Positions 41,676-50,313 of a stretch of DNA of 64,000 nt are shown in pieces (position 1 is the stretch's first letter; the number at the start of each line of letters is the position of its first letter). A program made the translations under genes and the position numbers. The DNA is from UBA2767 sp965228625 (GTDB lineage Bacteria; Pseudomonadota; Alphaproteobacteria; Rhizobiales; Methyloligellaceae), in contig OZ245829.1 in the NCBI GenBank assembly GCA_965228625.1, positions 62,001 to 126,000 of the forward strand, written 5' to 3'. The notes beneath the pieces are model-generated. The model made no database searches and was not told the DNA's origin. It saw only the letters and a list, made by a program, of their open reading frames with translations.

Positions 41676-43064
41676 ATGGCTGACAAAGGCACGGCGGCGT
41701 TCATGCCGTACGATCCGGCGTACGATCCGCTCGTCATGGACGATCCTGGTCACGGCAAGGAGTATGCACCCACATACTGGGTCGCGACCGCGGGCGACAC
41801 GCCGGAAGACGACGGTCCCGTCACCGAAAACATGGAGGTCGACGTGGCCGTCATCGGCTCGGGGTTCACCGGACTTTCGACCGCCATTCATCTTGCCCGG
41901 GATCACGGCATCAAGGCGGTTGTTCTGGAAGCGAACCGCGCCGTATGGGGCTGTACCAGCCGAAACGGCGGCCAGGCACAGAATGCGTCCGGAAGGCTAT
42001 CGCGTTCGCAATGGATCAAACGTTGGGGGCTCGATGTTGCAAAGGGCATGCACGCCGAAATCGACGAGGGCTTCGACGTTTTCCGCGACATGATCAAGGG
42101 CATCGACTGCCTGCCCCAGCGCGGCGGACACATCTACGTCGCACACAAACCCTCTGTCATGTCCCGGCTGACGGCGGAAGCCGAACTGCTGACCAACACG
42201 TTCGGATATCCCTGCAAGATAATCAGCGCGGAGCAGCTCAGGTCCGAATACTTCAACGAAAACGGTGCGGCGGGTGCCATGATCGAGCCGTCGGGCATCG
42301 GCATTCACCCTCTCAGGCTCGCTTTCGGATACATCGACCGGGCCCGCAAACTTGGCGCGAAGATCCACCCGGCGAGCCCTGTCATCCACTGGGAGCCCCG
42401 TTACGGCAAGCACCATCTGCGAACACCGGGCGGCTGGGTGAAGGCAGACGCGGTCGCGGTCGCGACGGGCGGCTATACGTCCTCTCCGCTCAACCCGCTT
42501 GTGCGCAAGCGCTACATGCCCGTCCTGTCGAACTCCCTCGTCACGCGGCCGCTCACGGATGAGGAACTCGATGCGTGCGGGTTCAAGACCCATCTGGTGA
42601 TCACCGATACGCGCGTTCTGCGCCACTATTATCGTCTGATGCCTGACAACCGTCTGCAGATCGGCAGCCGCAGCGCGATCACCGGCGCCGATGCCGCCAA
42701 CCCGAAGCATCTCGACCTGCTGATCAACGAAGGACTTCACGGCAAGTTCCCGGCGCTCAAGGGCATCGACATCGATTATGACTGGTGGGGCTGGGTCGAC
42801 GTCAGCCATGACATGATGCCGCGCATCTTCCGGCCCCACCCGCGTCAGAACATTGCCTATGCGTTCGGCTATGGCGGCAACGGCGTGATGTACTCGACCC
42901 AGGCCGGGCGGCGCATGGCGCAGATCGTTGCCGGCAAGGACAACGAGGTACCCGATCTGCCGATTTTCAATTCTCCCCTCCCCACGCATCCGCTCGCGCC
43001 GTTCCGCCGCATGGGTCAAAGGCTGCTCTACCACTGGTACGCCTTTTCGGACGACCATTTGTAG
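41676..43064 (+). CDS. FAD-dependent oxidoreductase (DAO family, gamma-glutamylputrescine-oxidase-like)
   Basis: 462 residues. After a ~45-residue leader, VDVAVIGSGFTGLSTAIHLARDHGIKAVVLEAN is the FAD-binding Rossmann motif, WGCTSRNGGQAQN the conserved substrate-side loop, and FGYGGNGVMYSTQAGRRMAQIV the C-terminal FAD contact. This is the DAO/PuuB-OrdL type that oxidises amines or N-substituted amino acids. The class III aminotransferase 62 bp downstream on the same strand fits a polyamine or amino-acid degradation unit. Confidence 0.88.
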   Translation: MADKGTAAFMPYDPAYDPLVMDDPGHGKEYAPTYWVATAGDTPEDDGPVTENMEVDVAVIGSGFTGLSTAIHLARDHGIKAVVLEANRAVWGCTSRNGGQAQNASGRLSRSQWIKRWGLDVAKGMHAEIDEGFDVFRDMIKGIDCLPQRGGHIYVAHKPSVMSRLTAEAELLTNTFGYPCKIISAEQLRSEYFNENGAAGAMIEPSGIGIHPLRLAFGYIDRARKLGAKIHPASPVIHWEPRYGKHHLRTPGGWVKADAVAVATGGYTSSPLNPLVRKRYMPVLSNSLVTRPLTDEELDACGFKTHLVITDTRVLRHYYRLMPDNRLQIGSRSAITGADAANPKHLDLLINEGLHGKFPALKGIDIDYDWWGWVDVSHDMMPRIFRPHPRQNIAYAFGYGGNGVMYSTQAGRRMAQIVAGKDNEVPDLPIFNSPLPTHPLAPFRRMGQRLLYHWYAFSDDHL

Positions 43065-43126
43065 AGTGCCCCGAGGCGCGGAAGGGTGTAGACAGGATCA
43101 AAACGCCGAAACCGTGGAGCGCACCG

Positions 43127-44518
43127 ATGGTCCAAACCCCACTGACCAATTCCCGCATCGTGACCGAATACCGGAACCGGACGCCGAAGTCCGCCGACCT
43201 GGCCTCGACGGCGCGCGATGTCTTCCCCAGCGGTATCACACACGACTCCCGCCGCATCTCGCCGTATGGCGTTTACATCGCCAAGGCGCAAGGAGCCCGC
43301 AAGTGGGACGTCGACGGAAACGAGTACATCGATTACTACGGCGGCCACGGCGCGCACTTGCTGGGTCATGGCCACCCGGAGGTGGTCAAGGCTGTCCAGA
43401 AGCAGATGGAGCGCGGCACCCAGTACGGCGCCTGTCACGATGTCGAAGTGCGCTGGGGCAAACTGGTCACGGAGATGATCCCCAGTGCCGAAACCGTGCG
43501 TTTCATGTCATCGGGAACCGAGGCCGATCTCATGGCGCTGCGATTGGCGCGGGCTTTCACCGGTAAACGAAAGATCGTGCGTTTCCTCGGCCACTTCCAT
43601 GGCTGGTCAGATCACATGGCTTTCGGCGTGAGCGACCATTTTGACGGATCGCCCACGCCGGGTCTGGTGGCGGAGATCGCACGCAATACTCTGCTCGCAC
43701 CTGCCGGCGACATCGCCGAACTTGAAAAGATCATTGAGGCCGACGGCGACGTGGCAGCGGTCATTCTTGAACCGACAGGCGCCAGCGGGGGACAGATCCC
43801 TCTCGATGCGGAGTATCACAGGGCGTTGCGGGAGCTCACGAAAGCACATGGCATCGTCCTGATTTTCGACGAGGTGGTCACAGGATTCCGTGTCTCTCCC
43901 GGTGGAGCCCAGCAACACTTCGGCGTCACGCCGGATCTCACCACGCTGGCCAAGATCCTGGCCGGCGGTCTTCCCGGCGGCGCTGTCTGCGGCCGCGCGG
44001 ACATCATGGAGCTGCTCGATTTCGACGCCGCGGACGCCAAAGGTTTCGAGAAGATCGGCCATCAGGGGACCTACAACGCGAATCCTCTGTCGGCGGCCGC
44101 GGGTGTTGCCGCACTCGGCCTCATCAAGGACGGCGATGCCTGCGAGCAGGCGAACAGGCTTTGTGGCGAGTTGATGCAGCTCATGAACGAGGTCATTGCC
44201 GAGGAGGGCCTGTCCTGGGCCTGTCACGGGGACTTCTCCTGCTTCTATCTGTTCCTGAATCCGCAAGGATTGGCCATCGGGCCCGGCAATTTTGACGCCG
44301 GCCGTTACGGACCGGAGGTCTTTAAGGCCAAGAGCCCGGTTGCCGACAAGCTCCGCCTCGCGCTGTTGCTGAATGGTGTCGACATCAGCGGCAAGCCGGG
44401 TGGGCTCGTCTCCGCCGCCCATACCCGCGCCGATATCGAAGCGACCGCGGACGCGTTCAGGGCCTCCATCGCCATGCTGCGCGAAGAGGAGGATCTGGGG
44501 ACCGCGCGGGCCGCCTGA
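43127..44518 (+). CDS. Class III aminotransferase (glutamate-1-semialdehyde aminomutase-like)
   Basis: 463 residues. DEV in LIFDEVVTGFRV, the PLP lysine in TTLAKILAGGLPGGAVCG and GTYNANPLSAAAGVAAL follow the GSA-aminomutase/class III pattern; the N-terminus FPSGITHDSRRISPYGVYIAKAQGA is as in the group annotated aspartate aminotransferase family protein. Likely partner of the upstream FAD oxidoreductase, together converting an amine to an aldehyde and handling the amino group. Specific substrate not deducible. Confidence 0.9.
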   Translation: MVQTPLTNSRIVTEYRNRTPKSADLASTARDVFPSGITHDSRRISPYGVYIAKAQGARKWDVDGNEYIDYYGGHGAHLLGHGHPEVVKAVQKQMERGTQYGACHDVEVRWGKLVTEMIPSAETVRFMSSGTEADLMALRLARAFTGKRKIVRFLGHFHGWSDHMAFGVSDHFDGSPTPGLVAEIARNTLLAPAGDIAELEKIIEADGDVAAVILEPTGASGGQIPLDAEYHRALRELTKAHGIVLIFDEVVTGFRVSPGGAQQHFGVTPDLTTLAKILAGGLPGGAVCGRADIMELLDFDAADAKGFEKIGHQGTYNANPLSAAAGVAALGLIKDGDACEQANRLCGELMQLMNEVIAEEGLSWACHGDFSCFYLFLNPQGLAIGPGNFDAGRYGPEVFKAKSPVADKLRLALLLNGVDISGKPGGLVSAAHTRADIEATADAFRASIAMLREEEDLGTARAA

Positions 44519-44530
44519 TCCGGCCGAACC

Positions 44531-45034
44531 ATGGGACTGCGCGCAGACCTTGCGGCCTGGGACGGCAAATCCGCCGACGACATCCGGGATGTCTACGACC
44601 GGTATTGCGGCGGGCCGTCGTTCGTTTCCGATATGCTTGACCTGGCAGCGGACGCATCGCTGCAGAATGGCGCGACATGGCTGCTGAAGCATCATCTGGA
44701 GGCATCGAACGCACTCCAACCCGATGAAATCGGGAAGGTCTGTGCGCTCCTGCCGGACCTCACCCATTGGGAAAGCCGATTGCACATCCTCCAATGCCTG
44801 CCCCACGTCCCCGTTCCCGCCTCGCACCGGAAGGCCGTCGAAGCGTTCCTGAGGACGAATATGACCGACGAAGTGAAATTCGTCCGGGCGTGGGCCTATG
44901 GCGACTACTGGGAGCTGGCACGGCAGTTCCCCGAGTATCGCGCGGAAGCGGAACGGCTCTGCGAAATCGCCATGCATCACGAAGCGGCGTCGGTGAAGGC
45001 ACGGCTGCGCCGGGTGATGAAAAAGGGTTTCTAG
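44531..45034 (+). CDS. Hypothetical helical (HEAT-like) protein
   Basis: 167 residues, starting 12 bp after the aminotransferase stop, so cotranscribed with it. The sequence is all-helical with HEAT-like pairs (NGATWLLKHHLEASNALQPDE; WESRLHILQCLPHVPVPASHRK; EVKFVRAWAYGDYWELARQFP). No catalytic motif. It is the last host gene before the portal: its stop overlaps the convergent portal stop by 4 bases (45031-45034), an extremely tight junction between host and phage blocks. Confidence 0.75.
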   Translation: MGLRADLAAWDGKSADDIRDVYDRYCGGPSFVSDMLDLAADASLQNGATWLLKHHLEASNALQPDEIGKVCALLPDLTHWESRLHILQCLPHVPVPASHRKAVEAFLRTNMTDEVKFVRAWAYGDYWELARQFPEYRAEAERLCEIAMHHEAASVKARLRRVMKKGF

Positions 45035-46920
45035 CTCTTTATCCGCTTCTTCACGGGGGTCGCCTTTCCCCCTTTCTCCACCTGTCCGTCGATCACGCCG
45101 TCCATGGCGTCGACCTCGGTCAGCCTCTTTAGGCCCTCCGCGCGGGTCTTTTCCGTTCCCGCTATCAGCCGGTCAAGTTGAGCCTTGAGGGTTGCGAGTT
45201 CGATCTCGCCCACTGCCCGCTGCGCGTCGGACGGTTCATTCGCCCCGTCGATGAGGTCCAGCAATTCGCGCTTGTTCCTGAATTGCGAGGCGCGGATCAG
45301 CAATTTCATGCGTGGGTCGGTAAGCTCGAGGCCGCTGCTGATAACATTCGCGAGCTCGGCGAACTGTTCCTGCTCGATCGTGACGGTCTCCGGCGCGGTC
45401 TCGATCATCACATCCATATCCATCGCCGCCGGCACATTGACGGTGATCGGCGCGTCGAGGTTCTCGCCTTTCTCGCGTGCCCCTTGAAGCTCCTGTTCGA
45501 CGCGTTCGGGCGGCAGGCCCTCTTCTTCCGTCAGCTCGCGGGCGAACTCGGCGCCGACCGTTGTCTTCCGGTTGAAGCCGGTGAAGCGCACGGTGTCCTC
45601 GTCGTCGGTGACGCGGATCCAACGTTCCTCGGTCCAGAACTGGCGGATGCGCTGCCAGATTGCACGATAGACACGGACCTTGAAATTGCGATGGCGTTCC
45701 GAGAGCGGCGTCAGCTCGGCGATGCCGCCCTGTTGAGTCAGGATGATCGCGCGGCCCGATGGCGTGCCGTCGGGTTTGCCCTGCAATGCGGCGTTGGCAC
45801 CGATCTTCTCCATGCGCGCGGCGGAATACTCCATCAGGCTTGCCTGTCCCGCCGCCTGCGCGCTTTGGTCGATAATCTCGAACTGGAAGCCCGGGTTGGT
45901 CTCGATATGCCCGTCGGGGCGCGCCAGTTGCGCCTTCATTTCCGCCACGTCGTCAACCGCGCCTTTTTCCGCCCGGGTCTGACGCACGGTGATCATGTGC
46001 AGCAGCTTGGAGCGGCGCTTGTTTTCCTCGTCCTGCGGTCCGACCAGGCGGCGCACGGCGCCGTAACGCGCGTTCTCGCGGTCGATATAGGCCGACTGCA
46101 TGATCATCGGGTTGACCGAGTTGCCGTCGTCGTCAACGAACGGCACCGGGTCTGTCTCCAGCACGCCCTGCCTGGTGAACTTGGTCATGTGCCACCGCTC
46201 GCCGTCGAGCCAGTACATGGTGACGATGCGCAGCCGCGGGCGGTCGCCGGGCCTCGCCCAGACCTTGTGACTCGGCCTGTCGTCGAAATCCCCGGTCTCG
46301 ACCTCTGAGATGGTGCCGGCGATGCTCTCCGCCTTGTCCGGCCATTTCTTCTCCGCCTGGTCGCGGTCCCACCACAACACGTATCCCATGTAGCGGGCGT
46401 CGGTGAAATCGCGTCGCGCCGAATGGGGATCGAAAAAGACGCGGTCGAATTTCGGCTGCTTGAGGTCCACTTCCGCGCGCCCGTTTGTGGCATGGCGCAC
46501 CAGCACCTCGATGACCTCGAACCCGCCCTTGGCCAGATCCTCGTAGGACTCGCTGAACAGCGTGTCGAGGTCTTCCTTGCGTTCCACATATCTGAGCGCA
46601 TCTGTGGCCGCTTCAGCGGCCTTGGCGTCACCCGGGGTGCGGGGCCAGGCGCGTGGGTCGGCGCGCTGCTGGATTTCCAGCCCCAGCATCACGTCGATCT
46701 TGCCGCCGATGAAATTGAAGGTGGTGTCGGGCTGCCCGCGTTTGCGCAGTGCCGCGCATTCCTCCGCGGTGAGCTGCTTGCCGTCGTAATAGTCGATATC
46801 ACGGAATGAGAGTTGCCGCGCCTCTTCATTCGCTTCTTCCGCTTCCTCGAACCAGTCGACGAGGCGGTTCAGCGTCTCGGGATCGGCGTTCATTGTGGTT
46901 TTTTCGGATTTTCGTGCCAT
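45031..46920 (-). CDS. Phage portal protein, P22-like
   Basis: 629 residues. MARKSEKTTMNADPETLNRL, the SFRDIDYYDGKQLTAEECAALRKRGQP block, NFIGGKIDVMLGLEIQQRADPRAWPR and later DGTPSGRAIILTQQGGIAELTP are typical of P22-type portals; a long helical C-terminus ends KGGKATPVKKRIKS. Twelve copies form the DNA channel at one capsid vertex. The start overlaps the terL stop as TGATG. In related phages scaffold and capsid follow directly; here 12 kb of host genes intervene. Confidence 0.88.
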   Translation of the reverse strand: MARKSEKTTMNADPETLNRLVDWFEEAEEANEEARQLSFRDIDYYDGKQLTAEECAALRKRGQPDTTFNFIGGKIDVMLGLEIQQRADPRAWPRTPGDAKAAEAATDALRYVERKEDLDTLFSESYEDLAKGGFEVIEVLVRHATNGRAEVDLKQPKFDRVFFDPHSARRDFTDARYMGYVLWWDRDQAEKKWPDKAESIAGTISEVETGDFDDRPSHKVWARPGDRPRLRIVTMYWLDGERWHMTKFTRQGVLETDPVPFVDDDGNSVNPMIMQSAYIDRENARYGAVRRLVGPQDEENKRRSKLLHMITVRQTRAEKGAVDDVAEMKAQLARPDGHIETNPGFQFEIIDQSAQAAGQASLMEYSAARMEKIGANAALQGKPDGTPSGRAIILTQQGGIAELTPLSERHRNFKVRVYRAIWQRIRQFWTEERWIRVTDDEDTVRFTGFNRKTTVGAEFARELTEEEGLPPERVEQELQGAREKGENLDAPITVNVPAAMDMDVMIETAPETVTIEQEQFAELANVISSGLELTDPRMKLLIRASQFRNKRELLDLIDGANEPSDAQRAVGEIELATLKAQLDRLIAGTEKTRAEGLKRLTEVDAMDGVIDGQVEKGGKATPVKKRIKS

Positions 46921-48374
46921 CAGTAGGTCTTCCAGCTCATGTCTCCCGCGTCGCGTTTGGCAAACAGCCGGTCCCAGCGGTCGGCAACGGCTCTCGTGGC
47001 GGGCCGCATCCTGCCCGCCGTCATCTTGTCCAGCAGTTGACCCACCAGGCCGAGGGCGTCGACCTGGTCATCATGCTTTCCCACGGGAAAGCTCAGAAGC
47101 TCGGTTTCGAAATCTGCATACCAGTCGGCATGGACCGGCACATAAAGCCCGCCAAGCGCCATGCGGCCGCGAATGGACTGCGCGCGGATCGACTTGTCGC
47201 CACGTGTCGGAAATCCTTCGCGGTGCACGAACGTGTTTCGCTCGCGCATGCGCCGCGTCAGAAACGGACCGACGCCGGAGCGGATCTGGCCCCGCTCCTC
47301 GGCCCAGCCGATCGGCGCCCACTCATCGACCAGATCGCAGAACGCCTCGATCCAGACGGACGAGTCCGTGCGTCCGCGCCACAGGTCGAGCAGATAGATA
47401 CGGCTCCCGGGGTCGAGCCCGACGACAACATGCACCGTGTAGTCACCGCCGTCGCGCGTCACCGCGTAGTCGGACCCGCCATAGACGCGCAGCGTGTCGC
47501 GCGGTGGTGGCTCGGCGTAGCTTCGCAGCCAGCCGCTCTGGAAATAGTCGCCGTCTTCCGGTGCCGGGCGCTGCTGATAGAGGGCGGACCAGAAGCGCGG
47601 CAGCGTGTTCGCCTTGATGCGGCGGAGTTCATCGAGGGTGTAACGTTCCGGACAGAGCGCCTCGCCGACATCGGAGATGGCCGGAAACTCGATCACGTCA
47701 AACGTGTCGCCACCCGCCGCCTGCTGCGCCAGAATGCGCCCGGACAGATCGTCTTCGTGCATGCGGTGGTTGATGAGGATGATGGCGCCTCCGGGCTCGA
47801 GCCGGTTGTAGGCGGTGCCCGTGTACCATTCCCAAACGCGCTCCCGTTTGAGGGCGCTCTGGGCGTCGGCCATGTTGGCGAAGGGATCGTCGATCAGGAA
47901 CACGTCCCCGCCACGGCCCATCACATCGCCACCGACACCGACAGCGTAGTACTGGCCGTCGGCATTGGTGTGCCAGCGGCCCTTGGCCTTGGAATCCTCG
48001 GAAATCCGCGTATCGAACAGTGCGGCATAGGCGTGCGAGTTGATGATGTTGCGGACATCGCGCCCATAGCCTTCGGCCAGTGTTGCGGAGGCCGACGCGG
48101 CGATCAGGCTCCTGTCAGGCCGCCGTCCGAGATACCACGCGCCGAACCTGCGCGAGGCGAGCTCGCTTTTTCCATGACGCGGCGGCAACAGCAGCATCAG
48201 CCGGTCGCATGCCCCCTGCTCCACCCGTTCCAAGGCCGTGGCGATCCTGGCGTGCAGGGCGGTCTCCACATAGGAAGGATAGGTATAGGTCGTGAACGGG
48301 ATCAGCCGCTCACGTGCGCGGCGCCTTTCGAGGACTGTTTGCGCCGCCTGCGCGGGCGATAGCGATAAGCTCAT
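46920..48374 (-). CDS. terL: Terminase large subunit
   Basis: 484 residues. Walker A-like LLPPRHGKSELASRRF, Walker B GGDVFLIDDPFANM, the coupling region LINHRMHEDDLSGRIL, and a C-terminal RuvC-like nuclease (GGSDYAVTRDGGDYTVHVVVGLD with metal aspartates, and VGKHDDQVDALGLVGQ) are all intact. The protein pumps and cuts DNA during packaging. It overlaps terS by 65 bp upstream and portal by TGATG downstream. The intact active sites argue that the packaging machine is maintained. Confidence 0.93.
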   Translation of the reverse strand: MSLSLSPAQAAQTVLERRRARERLIPFTTYTYPSYVETALHARIATALERVEQGACDRLMLLLPPRHGKSELASRRFGAWYLGRRPDRSLIAASASATLAEGYGRDVRNIINSHAYAALFDTRISEDSKAKGRWHTNADGQYYAVGVGGDVMGRGGDVFLIDDPFANMADAQSALKRERVWEWYTGTAYNRLEPGGAIILINHRMHEDDLSGRILAQQAAGGDTFDVIEFPAISDVGEALCPERYTLDELRRIKANTLPRFWSALYQQRPAPEDGDYFQSGWLRSYAEPPPRDTLRVYGGSDYAVTRDGGDYTVHVVVGLDPGSRIYLLDLWRGRTDSSVWIEAFCDLVDEWAPIGWAEERGQIRSGVGPFLTRRMRERNTFVHREGFPTRGDKSIRAQSIRGRMALGGLYVPVHADWYADFETELLSFPVGKHDDQVDALGLVGQLLDKMTAGRMRPATRAVADRWDRLFAKRDAGDMSWKTY

Positions 48375-48609
48375 CGTCGCTGATGTCGTCCTTGTGGCGC
48401 TGAGCGCCGGCGCTGATGCCCGCCGTGCTGAGATCCGGCAGAGCTTTTTTCAGGAGTCCCAGGGCGGCCGAGACCTGGCTCGGGGTCATTTCCACCTTGC
48501 CCAGGGCGTGGTCGGCCATCCGGGCAATGAGATCGGCGACCGGGATCTTGTCGCGTGCGCGCCGGGCGCGAAGGGGTTCTTTTGCCGCATCCGCTGATCG
48601 CGCCGCCAT
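48310..48609 (-). CDS. terS: Terminase small subunit
   Basis: 99 residues, basic and helical: RRARDKIPVADLIARMADHALGKVEMTPSQVSAALGLLKKALPDLS is the short TerS core, in which MTPSQVxAALGLLKKxLPDL is characteristic. It recognises DNA for packaging and stimulates TerL. Its start overlaps the upstream gene (TGATG) and its 3' end overlaps terL. Confidence 0.82.
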   Translation of the reverse strand: MAARSADAAKEPLRARRARDKIPVADLIARMADHALGKVEMTPSQVSAALGLLKKALPDLSTAGISAGAQRHKDDISDDELIAIARAGGANSPRKAPRT

Positions 48610-48962
48610 CAGCCCGTATCCTTCAGGTCATTCGTGTCTTGCGGGAGTTCGGCGTGCTCAAGGTTTGCACGATTGCTCGTCAGCTTGAAGCGGCCGTCCT
48701 CGGCGTAACGTGTCACCGGCGATCCGCTGGACAACGCATGGGCGTGAAACTCGACCCATCCGCCGCGCGCCCTGGAGGAATCCCAGTCGGCCTCCCACGC
48801 GCCGGCGTTCTCGGCGAGTGGGATGGTCTCGGTCTGCAGGGCGGCGCGGCCCCGATAGACCAATTGGACGCTGGCCGAGGCGACATTCGCCTCATCGCCG
48901 TTCGCGTCCCTGAAAGTGAAAGACAGCGCGACCGTGTTGGCGCGCGTGAGAATTGAGGCCAT
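48609..48962 (-). CDS. Hypothetical phage protein, beta-sandwich type
   Basis: 117 residues from ATG 48962 (MASILTRANTVALSFTFRDANG). The pattern of strands (VASASVQLVYRGRAALQTETIPL; GAWEADWDSSRARGGWVEFHAHA) resembles small immunoglobulin- or head-decoration-like phage domains found near terminase genes. Stop overlaps the terS start (TGATG), so it belongs to the packaging transcript. Exact role unknown. Confidence 0.65.
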   Translation of the reverse strand: MASILTRANTVALSFTFRDANGDEANVASASVQLVYRGRAALQTETIPLAENAGAWEADWDSSRARGGWVEFHAHALSSGSPVTRYAEDGRFKLTSNRANLEHAELPQDTNDLKDTG

Positions 48963-49072
48963 CTGTGTGTCCAATTGTCTCAGAGAAGCTTAAAATGAAG
49001 AGTTTTTCCCAAGAACGACTCGATTAATTCCGAGATGTATGCCCCAATTGGCGAGAGTTGGGGGGTACAATC

Positions 49073-49516
49073 ATGCGAGTTCTATTTGCTTGTTTTGGAA
49101 TGCTACTTATGGTTGCGTTGGGCGGCTGCGCAACCGTGGTGAAAGGGAGCGACCAGCTTGTCGCGGTCAACACGCCGGGGGTCGACGGCGCCATCTGTGA
49201 GCTGACATCACCGTCGATCGGCACGCACACCGTGCGGACGCCCGGGTCGATCAATCTTCCGAAGAGCCGCAAGAACATCAACGTCGTCTGCAAGAAGGAA
49301 TGCTACGGCGAGGCCCATGGCGTAATTGAGTCCAGGCTCGCCGCCATGACCGCCGGCAACATCATTCTCGGCGGCGGCGTGGGCTTCATTATCGACGCGT
49401 CTTCGGGCGCTATGAACAAGTATCAGCCCACGATCACCATCCCGATGTCGAAGAAACCTGGCTGCCGTCCGAAGAGGGTCATGCTGGACCCGGCCGACGC
49501 GCTGGCAATGGCATAG
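49073..49516 (+). CDS. Lipoprotein of opposite orientation inside the phage cluster
   Basis: 147 residues from ATG 49073. MRVLFACFGMLLMVALGGC is a lipoprotein signal with lipobox L-G-G-C; the mature part (ATVVKGSDQLVAVNTPGVDG; TAGNIILGGGVGFIIDASSG; AMNKYQPTITIPMSKK) resembles a widespread proteobacterial lipoprotein family of unknown function. It is on the plus strand between two minus-strand phage genes, the typical position and orientation of a lysogenic-conversion (moron) gene. Confidence 0.8.
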   Translation: MRVLFACFGMLLMVALGGCATVVKGSDQLVAVNTPGVDGAICELTSPSIGTHTVRTPGSINLPKSRKNINVVCKKECYGEAHGVIESRLAAMTAGNIILGGGVGFIIDASSGAMNKYQPTITIPMSKKPGCRPKRVMLDPADALAMA

Positions 49517-49529
49517 GTGGCCGATTTGT

Positions 49530-50309
49530 TTATGAGCCGAGCTTGCTGTTCGCGCGGCCAGCCGCGGCGGATGACGTCCCACGTCCGCCCCTGATAGTTT
49601 TGCACCCCGACCCGGCCGTGGCGGACATGCGCGCCTGTCCGGCAGCAGCACCTGCCCGGCCCTGTCCCGCATTGATCTCAAGGACCGCATCCCTGATCGG
49701 CAGGACGGAAAAGGTGCCGATGAGGTTCGGGGAAGCAAACCCTTGTATGTCCGCTCGGCCCGCCAGCAGCGGAACATTGTGGAAATCGAAACCGGACGTC
49801 GCGGTGACGCCGAAAGCGGAGAATGTGGTCGTGAGCGCATCTGCGGCAAGCGTTCCCGCGCCCGCGAGATCGAATGACACATTCGCGGTCGACCGGCCCG
49901 CAAACGAGATGGCTGCGTCGAACTGAATATCGAATGCGGATTGCGCCGTCGATCCGCCCGCGAAATCGAACGCCGCGCCACCAATTGTGGAGAGGTTCCC
50001 TTGCGCTGTTGAAAGCGCTGAAAACCCGATGACCGTGAACCCGTCGATCGCCGTATTGGCCCCGCCGATCGCGCCGCCGATACCGACGACTGTCGCATCA
50101 TTCTCAACAGCAAAAGACACCGCCGCGGTTGATCCCCCCGCCAACAATGCGGGCGAGGCCCCGGCGATGGCAGACAGCGCCGCGGCGGTTGACCCGCCCG
50201 CGAGATTGGCCAGCGCGGCACCATGGACGTCGAGTGAGCCCGACTGGAAGACCGTTGTGCCAGTGATGAGCGGGAGGCCGACTCCGAGACCGATTGGCCC
50301 GCCGATCAC
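49530..50309 (-). CDS. Phage structural protein with AGGSTA-type repeats
   Basis: 259 residues, glycine-, alanine- and serine-rich. Degenerate repeats LAGGSTAAALSAI, LAGGSTAAVSFAV, FAGGSTAQSAFDI and FAGRSTANVSFDL occur about 20-60 residues apart, followed by a distinct C-terminal part (TSGFDFHNVPLLAGRADIQG; RDAVLEINAG). Such repeats usually form a beta-solenoid or fibre shaft. It follows the tail-fibre-type gene by 4 bp. I do not know a named family. Confidence 0.65.
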   Translation of the reverse strand: MIGGPIGLGVGLPLITGTTVFQSGSLDVHGAALANLAGGSTAAALSAIAGASPALLAGGSTAAVSFAVENDATVVGIGGAIGGANTAIDGFTVIGFSALSTAQGNLSTIGGAAFDFAGGSTAQSAFDIQFDAAISFAGRSTANVSFDLAGAGTLAADALTTTFSAFGVTATSGFDFHNVPLLAGRADIQGFASPNLIGTFSVLPIRDAVLEINAGQGRAGAAAGQARMSATAGSGCKTIRGGRGTSSAAAGRANSKLGS

Positions 50310-50313
50310 GGGA

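Noticed and set aside
46806..48362. 518-residue plus-strand open frame opposite terL
   Set aside because: It is the antisense shadow of terL, which has clear motifs and coupled neighbours; the plus-strand translation has shadow composition and no ribosome site.
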